NCBI GenBank assembly: GCA_001577635.1
Contig: LSBP01000011.1
Location: 1 to 64,000, forward strand
DNA: 64,000 bases
DNA from: Halomonadaceae bacterium T82-2
GTDB taxonomy: Bacteria; Pseudomonadota; Gammaproteobacteria; Pseudomonadales; Halomonadaceae
Direction of reading: 5' to 3'
The notes under the pieces were generated by a model, which worked only from the letters and a program-made list of their open reading frames with translations, was not told the origin of the DNA and did not search any database. Below are positions 9,335 through 18,286 of this stretch, in pieces. The position numbers and the translations under genes are program-made. Every line of letters begins with the position of its first letter. Position 1 is the first letter of the stretch.

Positions 9335-9586
9335 CGGAAACTCCTGGCAGGCGTGAGCGAAGGGGCTCGTATCTTATCAGAGCCAAGAGTCGTAAGCCCG
9401 GCGGTGCTCGGTACACCGGTAGGGCAAGACGGTGCAGCAACCGGTCCAAACGCTATACCTGTCAATAAACATTTTCGTGGATAAAGTGTCGGGTATCGCA
9501 TGCTCGTACCTATTGGTTCTCACCTACTCATCAACTGCATGACCAGAGGCATCTCACTCAATGGTCTCGAAAAGGCATCTCGAGTC

Positions 9587-12106
9587 ATGACTTCCGCGAA
9601 TGATCCCGCTTGGGGGAAAACAAACGCTGATGGCCTACCCTCTCACCACTTGGCCCATCACAGCATGGATGTGGCTGCCGTGCTGGAGCAGCTCGTTCAG
9701 CATCCGGTCATCGCCGTACGCCTGGCGCGTGCCGCCGGCCGAGCACTGACCCAGGCCGAGTGCCAATGGCTGGCGGCCTTCGCCTTTCTGCACGACATTG
9801 GCAAGCTCTCGCCACGCTTTCAGGCGAAAGCGTGGCCCCAGAACCGTCGGCGTGATCTGCGCAGCCACCTTGCCGAGGGTTGGCGCTGGCTGGATGGCCT
9901 GCACAAGCGCGGCGAGGCCATGGACGGGGCTGCCCATGAACTGCTGCAACCCCTGATTCCTCTGGAAGATGGGCTGGCGTGGTTTCGCGCGCTATTTGCC
10001 CATCACGGTCGTCCGACCCAACTGGAAAACTCGGCCAATTGGCCATCGGTAGCGGGTTACGACTGGTGCGCCGAAGAGAATCATATGGGCGAAGCGCTAC
10101 ACGCCTGGTTTGGCGATGCCGCCTGGGGGGATCCCGAGGCCCTGACCCGGCCACCGCTCATCCACCTTTTCGCCGGCTTGCTGGCACTGGCCGACTGGAT
10201 CGGCTCGGACGAACGCGCCTTCTCGCATGAGTTGACGCTCGATATCGACGGCTACGCCGCGCGCGCCCGGAAACGGGCGATAACTGCCCTGCGCCGGGTA
10301 GGCATGACCGATACCGCCTGGCCGGATACGCCCCCGGATTTTGAAGCCTTGACCGGCTTCCACCGGCCCCACGGCGTACAAGCGCTGATCGGAGAACTGC
10401 CCACGACCACCGCGCTGGCCATTCTGGAGGCCGAAACCGGGTCGGGAAAAACCGAGGCCGCGCTCTGGCACTTTGCCCGGTTACGCTCAGCCGGTAGCGT
10501 CGATGCGCTCTATTTCGCGGTGCCGACTCGAGCCGCCGCCTGGCAGCTGTTCAAGCGCGTCGAGTGCATCATGCGACGGATCGGCGGCCCTGAAACGATT
10601 CTCGCCGTGCCCGGCCAGCTTCAGGCGGGTGAAGCCGAAGGCGTGCGACTGCCCGGCTTCGAGGTTCGCTGGGACGACGGACGGGAGCACTGGGCAGCGG
10701 AACACGCCACCCGCTTTCTCGCCGCGCCGGTGGCGGTGGGTACCATCGACCAGGTGCTGATCGCCGGCCTTCAGGCCAAACACGCCCATCTACGCGGGGC
10801 GGCACTGTCACGCAGCCTGCTGGTCATCGACGAGGTCCATGCCTCGGATACCTACATGAACCGCATCGCGCGCACCCTCGTCCGCGACCACATGGCGCTG
10901 GGCGGCCAGGCACTGCTGATGTCGGCGACCCTGGGGTCGGTGGAGCGCGCTGAATGGCTCAGCCAATCGCTGCCTGGGCTGGAACAGGCAAGACACAGTG
11001 CCTATCCGGCGCTCTGGCACTCGGGCAGTGACGAGCCACTGCAAGCCGAGGGCGCCAACAGTGCCGGTGTAAAAACGGTGAGACCACGACTCGAGCCGAC
11101 CATGGACCCGTCACGCTGCGCCCGCCTCGCACTCGAGGCGGCACACAGTGGCGCCCGCGTGCTGGTGATTCGCAACACCGTGGATCAGGCTGTCGCCACC
11201 TGGCAGGCCATCTGCGACGTCGCGCCGCAACTCTGTCTCCAGGTAGAAGGTCAGCCGGCGCTACACCACAGCCGCTTCGCGGCAGAGGATCGACGCCGCC
11301 TCGATGCCGCCGTGGAGCGAGCCTTCGGCAAAGGCGCGCCGGCGCGGCCAGTCATCGCGGTGGGAACTCAAACGCTCGAACAGTCATTGGATATCGACGC
11401 GGACATCCTGATGACCGACCTCTGCCCGATGGATGTTCTGCTCCAGCGCATTGGCCGCCTTCATCGCCATGAGCGACCCCGGCCTGCGGGATTCGAGCAA
11501 CCCGTGGTGCATATTCTCTGCCCGGAGAGTGGCCTGGATGCGCTGGCTCGCAATCAGCACTTCGAGAACGGTCTAGGCGCCTGGCAGAGCCAGGGCGTAC
11601 TGTGCGGGATCTATATGGATCTGCGTATCATCGAGGCCACAAGGCGGCTGGCGGAAACCCGCGAATGCTGGTGCATCCCAGAACATAATCGCGAACTCGT
11701 GGAACTGGCCACCCACCCCGAAGCGCTGGACGCGATCGATGTCGAGATGGGCTGGCAAACGTATACCCAGGCGGTCGTCGCGACGACGCTCGCTGAAGAT
11801 CAGCACGCCCGCATGCTGGTGCTACAACGCACGGCACCCTTTCCGGAACGCTTTCCCGACGCGGACGAGACGGTACAGACGCGACTGGGCGCGCTCGGCC
11901 CGCTCTGGGAACTGCCACCTGACACGCTCGGGGCATTCGGCCTGCCGGTGAGCCGTCTGGCGCCGCCGGCCCACTGGTGCAAAGGCCTGAGCGGGGAAGA
12001 GATGATCAGCGTCACGACCACGAATAACGGCCTAACCATCAACGTCGGCGAACGGCACTTCACTTATGACCGTGCCGGACTAAAACCGCCAATAAGGGAG
12101 CATTAA
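9587..12106 (+). CDS. cas3: Type I-E CRISPR nuclease-helicase Cas3
   Basis: 839 residues from the ATG at 9587, which has AAAGG 12 bases upstream. An in-frame ATG at 9500 would add 29 residues without family-like sequence. The HD nuclease domain shows LPSHHLAHHSMD and LHDIGK (H69, D70). The SF2 helicase follows with Walker A AETGSGKTEA (K288), DEVH at about 415-418, LLMSATLG, and a C-terminal helicase segment ending LLQRIGRLHRHERPRP (motif VI). Cas3 is recruited by target-bound Cascade, then nicks and degrades the displaced DNA strand. It is separated from casA by 156 bp with its own promoter, as in E. coli I-E loci. Confidence 0.96.
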   Translation: MTSANDPAWGKTNADGLPSHHLAHHSMDVAAVLEQLVQHPVIAVRLARAAGRALTQAECQWLAAFAFLHDIGKLSPRFQAKAWPQNRRRDLRSHLAEGWRWLDGLHKRGEAMDGAAHELLQPLIPLEDGLAWFRALFAHHGRPTQLENSANWPSVAGYDWCAEENHMGEALHAWFGDAAWGDPEALTRPPLIHLFAGLLALADWIGSDERAFSHELTLDIDGYAARARKRAITALRRVGMTDTAWPDTPPDFEALTGFHRPHGVQALIGELPTTTALAILEAETGSGKTEAALWHFARLRSAGSVDALYFAVPTRAAAWQLFKRVECIMRRIGGPETILAVPGQLQAGEAEGVRLPGFEVRWDDGREHWAAEHATRFLAAPVAVGTIDQVLIAGLQAKHAHLRGAALSRSLLVIDEVHASDTYMNRIARTLVRDHMALGGQALLMSATLGSVERAEWLSQSLPGLEQARHSAYPALWHSGSDEPLQAEGANSAGVKTVRPRLEPTMDPSRCARLALEAAHSGARVLVIRNTVDQAVATWQAICDVAPQLCLQVEGQPALHHSRFAAEDRRRLDAAVERAFGKGAPARPVIAVGTQTLEQSLDIDADILMTDLCPMDVLLQRIGRLHRHERPRPAGFEQPVVHILCPESGLDALARNQHFENGLGAWQSQGVLCGIYMDLRIIEATRRLAETRECWCIPEHNRELVELATHPEALDAIDVEMGWQTYTQAVVATTLAEDQHARMLVLQRTAPFPERFPDADETVQTRLGALGPLWELPPDTLGAFGLPVSRLAPPAHWCKGLSGEEMISVTTTNNGLTINVGERHFTYDRAGLKPPIREH

Positions 12107-12157
12107 AAGCTGATGCCTGACCGATATGAACACACTCGCCCATAAGGATGACTCGGG

Positions 12158-12186
12158 TTGACCGTTTCACGCTGGCAGTGTTAAAG
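12158..12186 (+). promoter_or_regulatory. Candidate promoter of the Cascade operon
   Basis: TTGACC (12158-12163) and TTAAAG (12181-12186) are separated by exactly 17 bases. The -35 matches consensus at 5 of 6 positions; the -10 is poor. It lies in the only sizeable gap of the cas cluster, between cas3 and casA, where the E. coli locus also has its cas promoter. Confidence 0.45.
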
Positions 12187-12262
12187 AAGGTAACCTAAGA
12201 AACATTAGACAACACGCAACGTGCTTCAGAGCTAGGCATTGCGGAGGGAGGGTGTGGGCAAG

Positions 12263-13804
12263 ATGACCGACGCACAAGGCGATACCACGCTCCAGACCAA
12301 CCTATTGACCGACCCGCTGTTCAGCGTCGATGACGGCCGAAAGCTCTCGCTGCCCGAGCTTTTCGCCGGGCTGGCCGAAGGCAGGGTCACGTGTCTTGCA
12401 CGCCTGCGCGCCCATCAACGCACGGCCTGGCACATGTTCAGCGTACAGCTGGCGGCACTGGCGCTCGACCGCGGCGGACGCCAGGAACTACCGGGAAGCG
12501 CTGCCGACTGGACCACACTGCTGCGCGGGCTTTCCCATGCCGATACCGGCATCGAGGGCGATGCCCCCTGGCAACTGGTGGCAGAAGACCGCAACGTGCC
12601 TGCTTTTCTTCAGCCACCCGACCCCGGCGGACTGAAGTGGTCGCCGGTGGCCACCCCGGATGCACTCGACCTTCTCATCACCTCGAAGAACCACGACCTC
12701 AAACGAGAGATCGCGCTATCCGCCGATGCCGAGGACTGGGTTTTCGCGCTGATCAGTCTGCAAACCATGGAAGGCTATGGCGGCAGCGCCAATTACGGCA
12801 TTGCACGCATGAACGGCGGCTCCTCCAGCCGCGCCTTCATGGGTCTGATACCGGCCAAGGAAGACAATACACCGGATCCCGCTGCCTGGTGGCGACGGGA
12901 TGTGTCGCTCTGCCTTGCCCATCGCGACGCCCCCGGGCCGATGACGCCCGGCAAGGCGGCGCTGCTCTGGTGTCACCCCTGGCCGGAGAACCAGTCACTC
13001 GCCGCCACCGAGCTGGATACATTGGCGATCGAGGTCTGCCGTCGTATCCGGCTCCTGCGGACCGCCAATGGCACACTGCGGGCAGAGCGTGCCGGTTCGC
13101 GAAGCGCGCGCGTCGATGCCAGCGCCTTCAGGGGCGTGCTCGGCGACCCCTGGGCGCCGGTCTCCGTCGACACCAAAGCGCCCAAGGCACTGACCATCAG
13201 CGAAGGTCGTTTCGACTATCGCCGCCTTGTCGATCTTCTGCTCTCAGGCAACTGGGTCTTGCCATTGGCCGCCCGTCTGCAGCCCAAGGAATCGGCGGAT
13301 CGAATGCTGCTACTGACCGAAGCGCTCGCCAGAGGCAATTCAGCGACCTATGGCCTTCGCTCACGGCTCTTGCCGTTGCCCCAAAAAGCGGTTGCAAGAG
13401 GCTTGTTCGGCCAGCAAAGCCACAGTCTCAGTGCGGCAGCCGAGCGTCAGATGAGCGAAATCGCTACTGCCGACGCGGCACTGCGCGAGGCCGTGGCACT
13501 GTATGCCGCCGATGGCGACCCCGACGCGGTCGGCCGCGATGAACGTCGCCGAGCCAGCGCTGCCCGGCACCGCCTGGATGCCGCCGCCGATACCCTCTTC
13601 TTCGACTATCTCTGGGATCGTGCTGACCCGGAGACCGAGGACACCGCTTGCCAAGCATTTCGTGCCCAGCTGGTGGAAACATCACGCTGTGAGTTGGCCC
13701 GCGCCTTTGAAGCCATCCCCTGCGCCAGCGTGTGGAGCGCCCGCGCCCGCGTACGCGCCGAGCGCTGCCTGAACGGCAAACTGCGCCAGGGCGAACTCAT
13801 CTAA
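12263..13804 (+). CDS. casA: Cascade large subunit Cse1/CasA (Cas8e)
   Basis: 513 residues. The ATG at 12263 is chosen because GGAGGGAGG sits about ten bases upstream; the longer frame starts with TTG at 12239. Family features are NLLTDPLFSVDDGRKLSLPE at the N-terminus, the segment TAWHMFSVQLAALALDR, and the Gly-rich EGYGGSANYGIARMNGGSSS region. In type I-E complexes this subunit recognises the PAM and recruits Cas3. The C-terminal four-helix part is present. It starts a tightly packed operon running to cas2. Confidence 0.93.
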   Translation: MTDAQGDTTLQTNLLTDPLFSVDDGRKLSLPELFAGLAEGRVTCLARLRAHQRTAWHMFSVQLAALALDRGGRQELPGSAADWTTLLRGLSHADTGIEGDAPWQLVAEDRNVPAFLQPPDPGGLKWSPVATPDALDLLITSKNHDLKREIALSADAEDWVFALISLQTMEGYGGSANYGIARMNGGSSSRAFMGLIPAKEDNTPDPAAWWRRDVSLCLAHRDAPGPMTPGKAALLWCHPWPENQSLAATELDTLAIEVCRRIRLLRTANGTLRAERAGSRSARVDASAFRGVLGDPWAPVSVDTKAPKALTISEGRFDYRRLVDLLLSGNWVLPLAARLQPKESADRMLLLTEALARGNSATYGLRSRLLPLPQKAVARGLFGQQSHSLSAAAERQMSEIATADAALREAVALYAADGDPDAVGRDERRRASAARHRLDAAADTLFFDYLWDRADPETEDTACQAFRAQLVETSRCELARAFEAIPCASVWSARARVRAERCLNGKLRQGELI

Positions 13805-13817
13805 CCGGAGCGTCAGT

Positions 13818-14417
13818 ATGGAGACACCCACCCAACAGCCAGCCGCGCTCGCGGAAGACGCCCCGCACAGCGTCGCGCTCGCTATTGCCGGCATGATGAA
13901 AACCTTTGGCAGCGGCGAAATGAGCGCACTGCGCCGCCTGGATTCCGCAGCCGTCGTGCCCGCTTACTGGCGCCTGGCCGCGCGTCACCCGGTGCTGGAG
14001 CAGCGCCGCGATAGCTGGTCGCCCATCGTTCAAGCGCTCGCCCTACTGACACCGAAAGGGCCGCCGGAAGAGCGCGGCGAACTTCACGACCCCGAGCGAA
14101 AGCTGGGCACGGCACTCTGCGACGGCGGTCAGGCGTCGTGGCCCACCGAAGGCGACGCGCGTCCGCTTCTCAGTGAGCCGCGGTTTGCTCGGCTGCTGGC
14201 CGCACGCGGCCAGCAGCGCCAGGTACTCCTGCTGCGCGCCGTGCGCATGCTCGCCGCCAGTCGCGAGCCCGGGCAGGGTGTCGATGTCGGCGATCTTGCC
14301 TGGCGCTTCGTGGATGCCGATCCGCAGCGCCTTGCGGCCCCCTATTACCAACGTCTTGACCGTGCCGAGCGCCTGTCAGGCAACACGCCCATCGAGAAGG
14401 GACCCGGCGATGAATAA
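13818..14417 (+). CDS. casB: Cascade small subunit Cse2/CasB
   Basis: 199 residues, longer than the roughly 160-residue E. coli protein because of N- and C-terminal extensions. Core motifs match Cse2: FGSGEMSALRRLDSA, then LSEPRFARLLAARGQQRQVL and LRAVRMLA, and VDVGDLAWRF. Two copies normally line the Cascade belly and stabilise the displaced strand. It begins 13 bp after casA and overlaps casC by 8 bp. Confidence 0.9.
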   Translation: METPTQQPAALAEDAPHSVALAIAGMMKTFGSGEMSALRRLDSAAVVPAYWRLAARHPVLEQRRDSWSPIVQALALLTPKGPPEERGELHDPERKLGTALCDGGQASWPTEGDARPLLSEPRFARLLAARGQQRQVLLLRAVRMLAASREPGQGVDVGDLAWRFVDADPQRLAAPYYQRLDRAERLSGNTPIEKGPGDE

Positions 14418-15528
14418 TCCGCGCTTTCTGCAGATCCACACCCTCACCACTTACCCGGCAGCACTGCTCAATCGCGATGACAGCGGCCTGGCCAAGCGCC
14501 TGCCTTACGGCGGGGTGATCCGCACCCGCATCAGCTCGCAGTGTCTGAAACGCCACTGGCGCATCGCCGAAGACCCTCATGCACTCAGCGCCATCGATGG
14601 TGCCAGTCTGGCGTTTCGCTCGCGGGAGCTGGTCAGCCGCAAAGTCTTCGGCGACCTGGAGGCCCCCGAGGCCGTTATCGACAAGCTCGAGCCCGAGTTC
14701 CAGAAAGCCGTCTATGGCGACAAGGGCACCGCGAAGAGTGCGCGCCAGACACTACTGCTGGGAGAGCGTGAGCTTGCCTGGCTTTCCGCCGAAGCCCGGC
14801 GGCTGGCACAGGAAGCCAACGGCGATGCCGCGCAAGCCGCTACGCTGGCCGCCGGCTGGAAGAAAGATTTCCAGAAAAACATCAAGGTGATGCGGGAAGC
14901 GACGAGCCTACCCGGCGGCCTGACCGGCGCGCTGTTCGGGCGCATGGTCACCTCCGACCCCGAAGCCAACATCACCGCACCGGTGCACGTAGCCCACGCC
15001 TTCACGGTCCATGGCGAAGAGAGCGAAAGCGACTACTTTACCGCCGTCGACGACCTGGCCGAGGACGCGCCCGGTGCCGACACCATTCAGGAGACCGAGC
15101 TGACCTCGGGTCTCTACTATGGCTATGTCGTCGTCGATCTGGACGGTTTGAAGCGCAATCTGGGACTGGCCGCCGACGACCTGGCAGGCCCGGTACTGCA
15201 TAACCTGATCCATCTGATCGCCGAAGTTTCACCCGGTGCCAAGCTCGGCTCCACCGCCCCCTATAGCCGCGCCTCCTTCATGCTGGCCGAGGCCGGCGAC
15301 CGCCAGCCACGCTCGTTGGCCGAGGCCTTCCAACGCCCGGTGGCGTCCGACCCTGCTAGCGCCAGCAGCGCTCTCGTCAAGCATCTGGCAGCCATCGACG
15401 CGGCTTACGCCACCGGCGAAGAACGTCGCTTCCTCTCGCTGCACGATACACCGGTCGACGGTGCCCAGCGTAGCACCCTGAAGGAGCTGGCCGAATGGGC
15501 CGGCACGCTGCCCGGGCGGTTGTCATGA
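14410..15528 (+). CDS. casC: Cascade backbone subunit Cas7e/CasC
   Basis: 372 residues from the ATG at 14410 (the open frame runs further upstream through casB). The N-terminus NPRFLQIHTLTTYPAALLNR followed by DDSGLAKRLPYGGVIRTRIS is the RAMP/Cas7 signature, with SSQCLKRHWR after it. Mid-protein LFGRMVTSD and the VAHAFTVHG stretch are typical of I-E Cas7. Six copies form the crRNA-binding filament. The stop overlaps the casD start as ATGA. Confidence 0.95.
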   Translation: MNNPRFLQIHTLTTYPAALLNRDDSGLAKRLPYGGVIRTRISSQCLKRHWRIAEDPHALSAIDGASLAFRSRELVSRKVFGDLEAPEAVIDKLEPEFQKAVYGDKGTAKSARQTLLLGERELAWLSAEARRLAQEANGDAAQAATLAAGWKKDFQKNIKVMREATSLPGGLTGALFGRMVTSDPEANITAPVHVAHAFTVHGEESESDYFTAVDDLAEDAPGADTIQETELTSGLYYGYVVVDLDGLKRNLGLAADDLAGPVLHNLIHLIAEVSPGAKLGSTAPYSRASFMLAEAGDRQPRSLAEAFQRPVASDPASASSALVKHLAAIDAAYATGEERRFLSLHDTPVDGAQRSTLKELAEWAGTLPGRLS

Positions 15529-16229
15529 GCCGGCGCTGGCTCAGGCTCGAACTCGCCGCACCGCTCATGGCCTTCGGCGCGGTGGCCGTGGACCAGGTCG
15601 GCCCCACCTGGCGCTGGCCCGGCCGTTCGATGCTCACCGGCCTGCTGGCCAACGCGCTGGGGCTGGACTGGTCCGAACGCGCCGCCCATCAGGCGCTCCA
15701 GGACCGTCTGATCTGCGCTGCCGCCCTGCTGCGCGACGGGGATATACTCACCGACACCCAGAATGCCCAGTTGAGCAAGAGCGACCAAGGGTGGACGACC
15801 CGAGGAGCGCCCGAAGGCCGAGGTGGTAACTCATACAGTGCGCCACATCGCAGACAGCGTGACTTCCTCGCGGATGCCGAACTGGTTGCGGTACTGACGC
15901 TCACGCCAGCCGCACAGGAACCGTCACTCGACACGCTTCGGGACGCCCTGCTGCGCCCGGCAAGGCCCCTCTTTCTCGGCCGCAAGGCCTGCCTGCCCTC
16001 AAGACCGCTGGTGACGGCAACCGAGCACGATTTCATCGAGGCGGCGACCGCCCACGCGGCACTCGAACAGGTGGCCGGTGGCAAAGCAGCGCGTGCCTTC
16101 TGGCCCGAGGGAGAAGGCCCAGTGGGCGTGCGCAGTCATGAAGTCGCCGATATGCGCCACTGGCGTACCGGCCTGCACGGTGGGTCGCGCACCGTTCACG
16201 AAGGGCGACTGAAACAGGGGGTCTCGTGA
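15525..16229 (+). CDS. casD: Cascade subunit Cas5e/CasD
   Basis: 234 residues from the ATG at 15525, which overlaps the casC stop; the apparent upstream extension lies inside casC. The N-terminal RAMP strand and loop read LRLELAAPLMAFGAVAVDQV, then PTWRWPGRSMLTGLLANALG. RPLFLGRKACLPSRPL in the C-terminal half is the family hallmark. Cas5e caps the 5' handle of the crRNA. Its end overlaps the casE GTG start. Confidence 0.94.
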   Translation: MSRRWLRLELAAPLMAFGAVAVDQVGPTWRWPGRSMLTGLLANALGLDWSERAAHQALQDRLICAAALLRDGDILTDTQNAQLSKSDQGWTTRGAPEGRGGNSYSAPHRRQRDFLADAELVAVLTLTPAAQEPSLDTLRDALLRPARPLFLGRKACLPSRPLVTATEHDFIEAATAHAALEQVAGGKAARAFWPEGEGPVGVRSHEVADMRHWRTGLHGGSRTVHEGRLKQGVS

Positions 16230-17008
16230 CGCTGCAACTCATACGATTGCCGGTCGATCTTGCCGAGCTGGCACGCATTGCGGGAGAACGCGGCTGGACG
16301 GGCGGGCGGCGGCAACACTTCGACGAAGGGGCTGCGTTACACCACCTGCTCGGAGAAACCTTTGGTGCTGGCGTCCTGCAGCCCTTTCGCCTGCGGGTAG
16401 CCCCGCGGCAGCGCCAGGGCCGGCTTTACGCCTATACCCGGCATGACAGCGCAGAACTCGTGGAAACCGCCACCATCGCCGCCACGCCGGAAGTGATGAC
16501 CGCCCTGTCGCTCCAGGCACTCGAAACCAAGACCATGCCGAATGCCTGGCGAGCCGGCCAACGTATCGGTTTCGACGTCCGCCTGCGCCCCACCGTCAGG
16601 CTCTCTTCCGCCATCGAGGCACCGTCCGATCGAACCGGCAACCGTCATCACGGCTTCCCCAAGGGAGCAGAAATCGATGCCTTCTTGGCAGAGGCCCTGA
16701 GACATCCACAGCGGGACACGATGATGCACCAGGGCCGTAGTCGCGAGGCGGTCTATCGGGTCTGGCTGGCCAAGCGTCTGGGAGACGCCGCTGACCTCGA
16801 AGAAGCACGACTGGTCAGTGCTCAGCGGGTCATGGCGGCACGTGGCGGCAAAGCACGGGAAGCCTGCGATATCGTCATGCACGGCACGCTCTCCATTACC
16901 GATACGCAACGCTTTGCCGATCTGCTCACCCGAGGGATCGGTCGTCACCGCGCCTACGGCTACGGCATGCTCCTGTTGAGCCCGCCAAAAGCCGCGACAG
17001 GAGACTGA
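16226..17008 (+). CDS. casE: crRNA endoribonuclease Cas6e/CasE
   Basis: 260 residues, starting at GTG 16226 in a GTGA overlap with casD. It would cleave each repeat 3' of the hairpin and leave an 8-base 5' handle. A His in AALHHLL (residue 39 or 40) fits the position of the catalytic His of E. coli CasE. The C-terminal Gly-rich RAMP loop is clear: RGIGRHRAYGYGMLLL. The middle (about residues 130-150) has a charged insert around RTGNRHHGFP. The segment SAQRVMAARGGK resembles the E. coli SERPQYFSGDGK region. Confidence 0.93.
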   Translation: MTLQLIRLPVDLAELARIAGERGWTGGRRQHFDEGAALHHLLGETFGAGVLQPFRLRVAPRQRQGRLYAYTRHDSAELVETATIAATPEVMTALSLQALETKTMPNAWRAGQRIGFDVRLRPTVRLSSAIEAPSDRTGNRHHGFPKGAEIDAFLAEALRHPQRDTMMHQGRSREAVYRVWLAKRLGDAADLEEARLVSAQRVMAARGGKAREACDIVMHGTLSITDTQRFADLLTRGIGRHRAYGYGMLLLSPPKAATGD

Positions 17009-17014
17009 ACAGCG

Positions 17015-17917
17015 ATGCTGGTCGGCCGCCTTGGACTCGACACTGCGCGTATCCCGCACGCCGACCGCCATGGGCTGGCCTGGCTGGACCGTGGCCGGCT
17101 GGAAGTCGAGGATGGCTGCCTACGCTTCGTGACCGCAGGCGGCACGCTGCCTGCCGGAGACTATCAGCTCCCCCATCAAACCATCTCCGCGGTGCTGCTC
17201 GGCCCTGGCTCATCGGTCTCCCACGACGCGCTGCGCTTGCTGGGGCGTCACGGCTGCGTGCTGTGTGCGGTTGGCGTCGAAGGGGTGCGCTTGTACACCA
17301 TGCCCCCGCTGGGCCCGGACACCTCGGCACTCGCCCGCCGCCAGACCGAACTCTGGGCGGCCAAGGGCAAGCGGCTGGCAGTCGCCCGTCGCATGTACGC
17401 CCTGCGCTTCGACACCATCGTGCGAACGCGCGATATCGAGGTGCTGCGCGGCATGGAAGGCACGCGCATCAAGAAAGCCTATGCCCTGGCCGCCGAGCGC
17501 TACGGTATCGCCTGGCGCGGCAGGCGCTATGATCGCGCCAACCCCAACGCAACCGACCTACCCAATCAGGCGCTGAATCACGCGGCCGTCACCATGCAGG
17601 CAGCCGCCGCCATCGCCGTTGCTGTGACAGGCACGATCCCTCAATTGGGTTTCATCCACGAGGACTCCGGCCAGAGCTTCGTTCTCGACATCGCCGACCT
17701 ACGGCGCCATGACCTGGTACTGGATATCGCCTTCGGTGCCGCCAAGGACGCCGAGCAGCGCCCGGACACCATTGATCGCCTGGTGCGCCGTCGTGCCGCC
17801 GAGATATTCCGCCGCCAGGCGGTCATTCCCTCGATGATCGACGCCATCAAGACGGTACTGACCGACAACGATGCCCCGGAAGACACTCAGGACTCACCCG
17901 TGAAGCAGACCTCCTGA
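17015..17917 (+). CDS. cas1: CRISPR integrase Cas1 (type I-E)
   Basis: 300 residues. The metal-binding triad is intact: E148 in RGMEGTRIKKAY, H215 in GFIHEDSGQSF and D228 in VLDIADL, matching E141/H208/D221 of E. coli Cas1. The ATG follows AGGAG. With Cas2 it forms the complex that captures prespacers and integrates them at the leader end. The very long array next door indicates that this machinery has been active. Confidence 0.96.
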   Translation: MLVGRLGLDTARIPHADRHGLAWLDRGRLEVEDGCLRFVTAGGTLPAGDYQLPHQTISAVLLGPGSSVSHDALRLLGRHGCVLCAVGVEGVRLYTMPPLGPDTSALARRQTELWAAKGKRLAVARRMYALRFDTIVRTRDIEVLRGMEGTRIKKAYALAAERYGIAWRGRRYDRANPNATDLPNQALNHAAVTMQAAAAIAVAVTGTIPQLGFIHEDSGQSFVLDIADLRRHDLVLDIAFGAAKDAEQRPDTIDRLVRRRAAEIFRRQAVIPSMIDAIKTVLTDNDAPEDTQDSPVKQTS

Positions 17918-17918
17918 C

Positions 17919-18236
17919 ATGCCACTTTGCGTCATCGTCACACGCGATGTCGAAGCCCGCTATCGCGGCTTTCTGGGGTCGGCAATGCTGGAACTCTCGC
18001 CTGGCGTCTATGCCAATCCGCGCATGACCAAAGGCGTCAGGGAACGGACCTGGAACGTGCTGAGCGACTGGCACCAACAACTGGGCCGGGGCTCCATCAC
18101 CATGTGCTGGGCCGATGCCAATGCGCCAGGCGCCATGGGCCTGAAAACGCTTGGCGAACCCCCAAAAGATATTGTCGAACACGAAAGTATCCTGCTGGTT
18201 CGGCGCCACCTTTCCTCACCACCAGAGCAGGACTGA
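17919..18236 (+). CDS. cas2: CRISPR adaptation protein Cas2 (type I-E)
   Basis: 105 residues, one base after the cas1 stop. The ferredoxin-like I-E Cas2 signature is complete: CVIVTRDVEARYRGFLGSAM, then ELSPGVYANPRMTKGVRERTW and GSITMCWADANAPGAMGLKT. It is the structural core of the Cas1-Cas2 integrase. It is the last cas gene; its stop is only 50 bp before the first repeat. Confidence 0.96.
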   Translation: MPLCVIVTRDVEARYRGFLGSAMLELSPGVYANPRMTKGVRERTWNVLSDWHQQLGRGSITMCWADANAPGAMGLKTLGEPPKDIVEHESILLVRRHLSSPPEQD

Positions 18237-18286
18237 GGACTCCGGCTCTTTAACAACTCAGCAAAATCAAATACTTTTCCTATAGA
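18237..18286 (+). promoter_or_regulatory. CRISPR leader with IHF-like site
   Basis: Fifty bases, AT-rich against the GC-rich surroundings, containing CTCTTTAACAA. AATCAAATACTTT (18265-18277) matches the IHF consensus WATCAANNNNTTR at every fixed position except the last, and ends 9 bp before repeat 1. That is where IHF bends the leader for type I-E integration in E. coli. No strong array promoter is obvious in the gap, so array transcription may use read-through from cas2 or a promoter inside it. Confidence 0.75.

Noticed and set aside
9500-9586. Upstream ATG for cas3 adding 29 residues
   Set aside because: No ribosome site and no Cas3-like sequence before the ATG at 9587, although it cannot be fully excluded.
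12239-12262. TTG start for casA eight codons upstream
   Set aside because: It lies before the GGAGGGAGG ribosome site, which is correctly spaced for the ATG at 12263.
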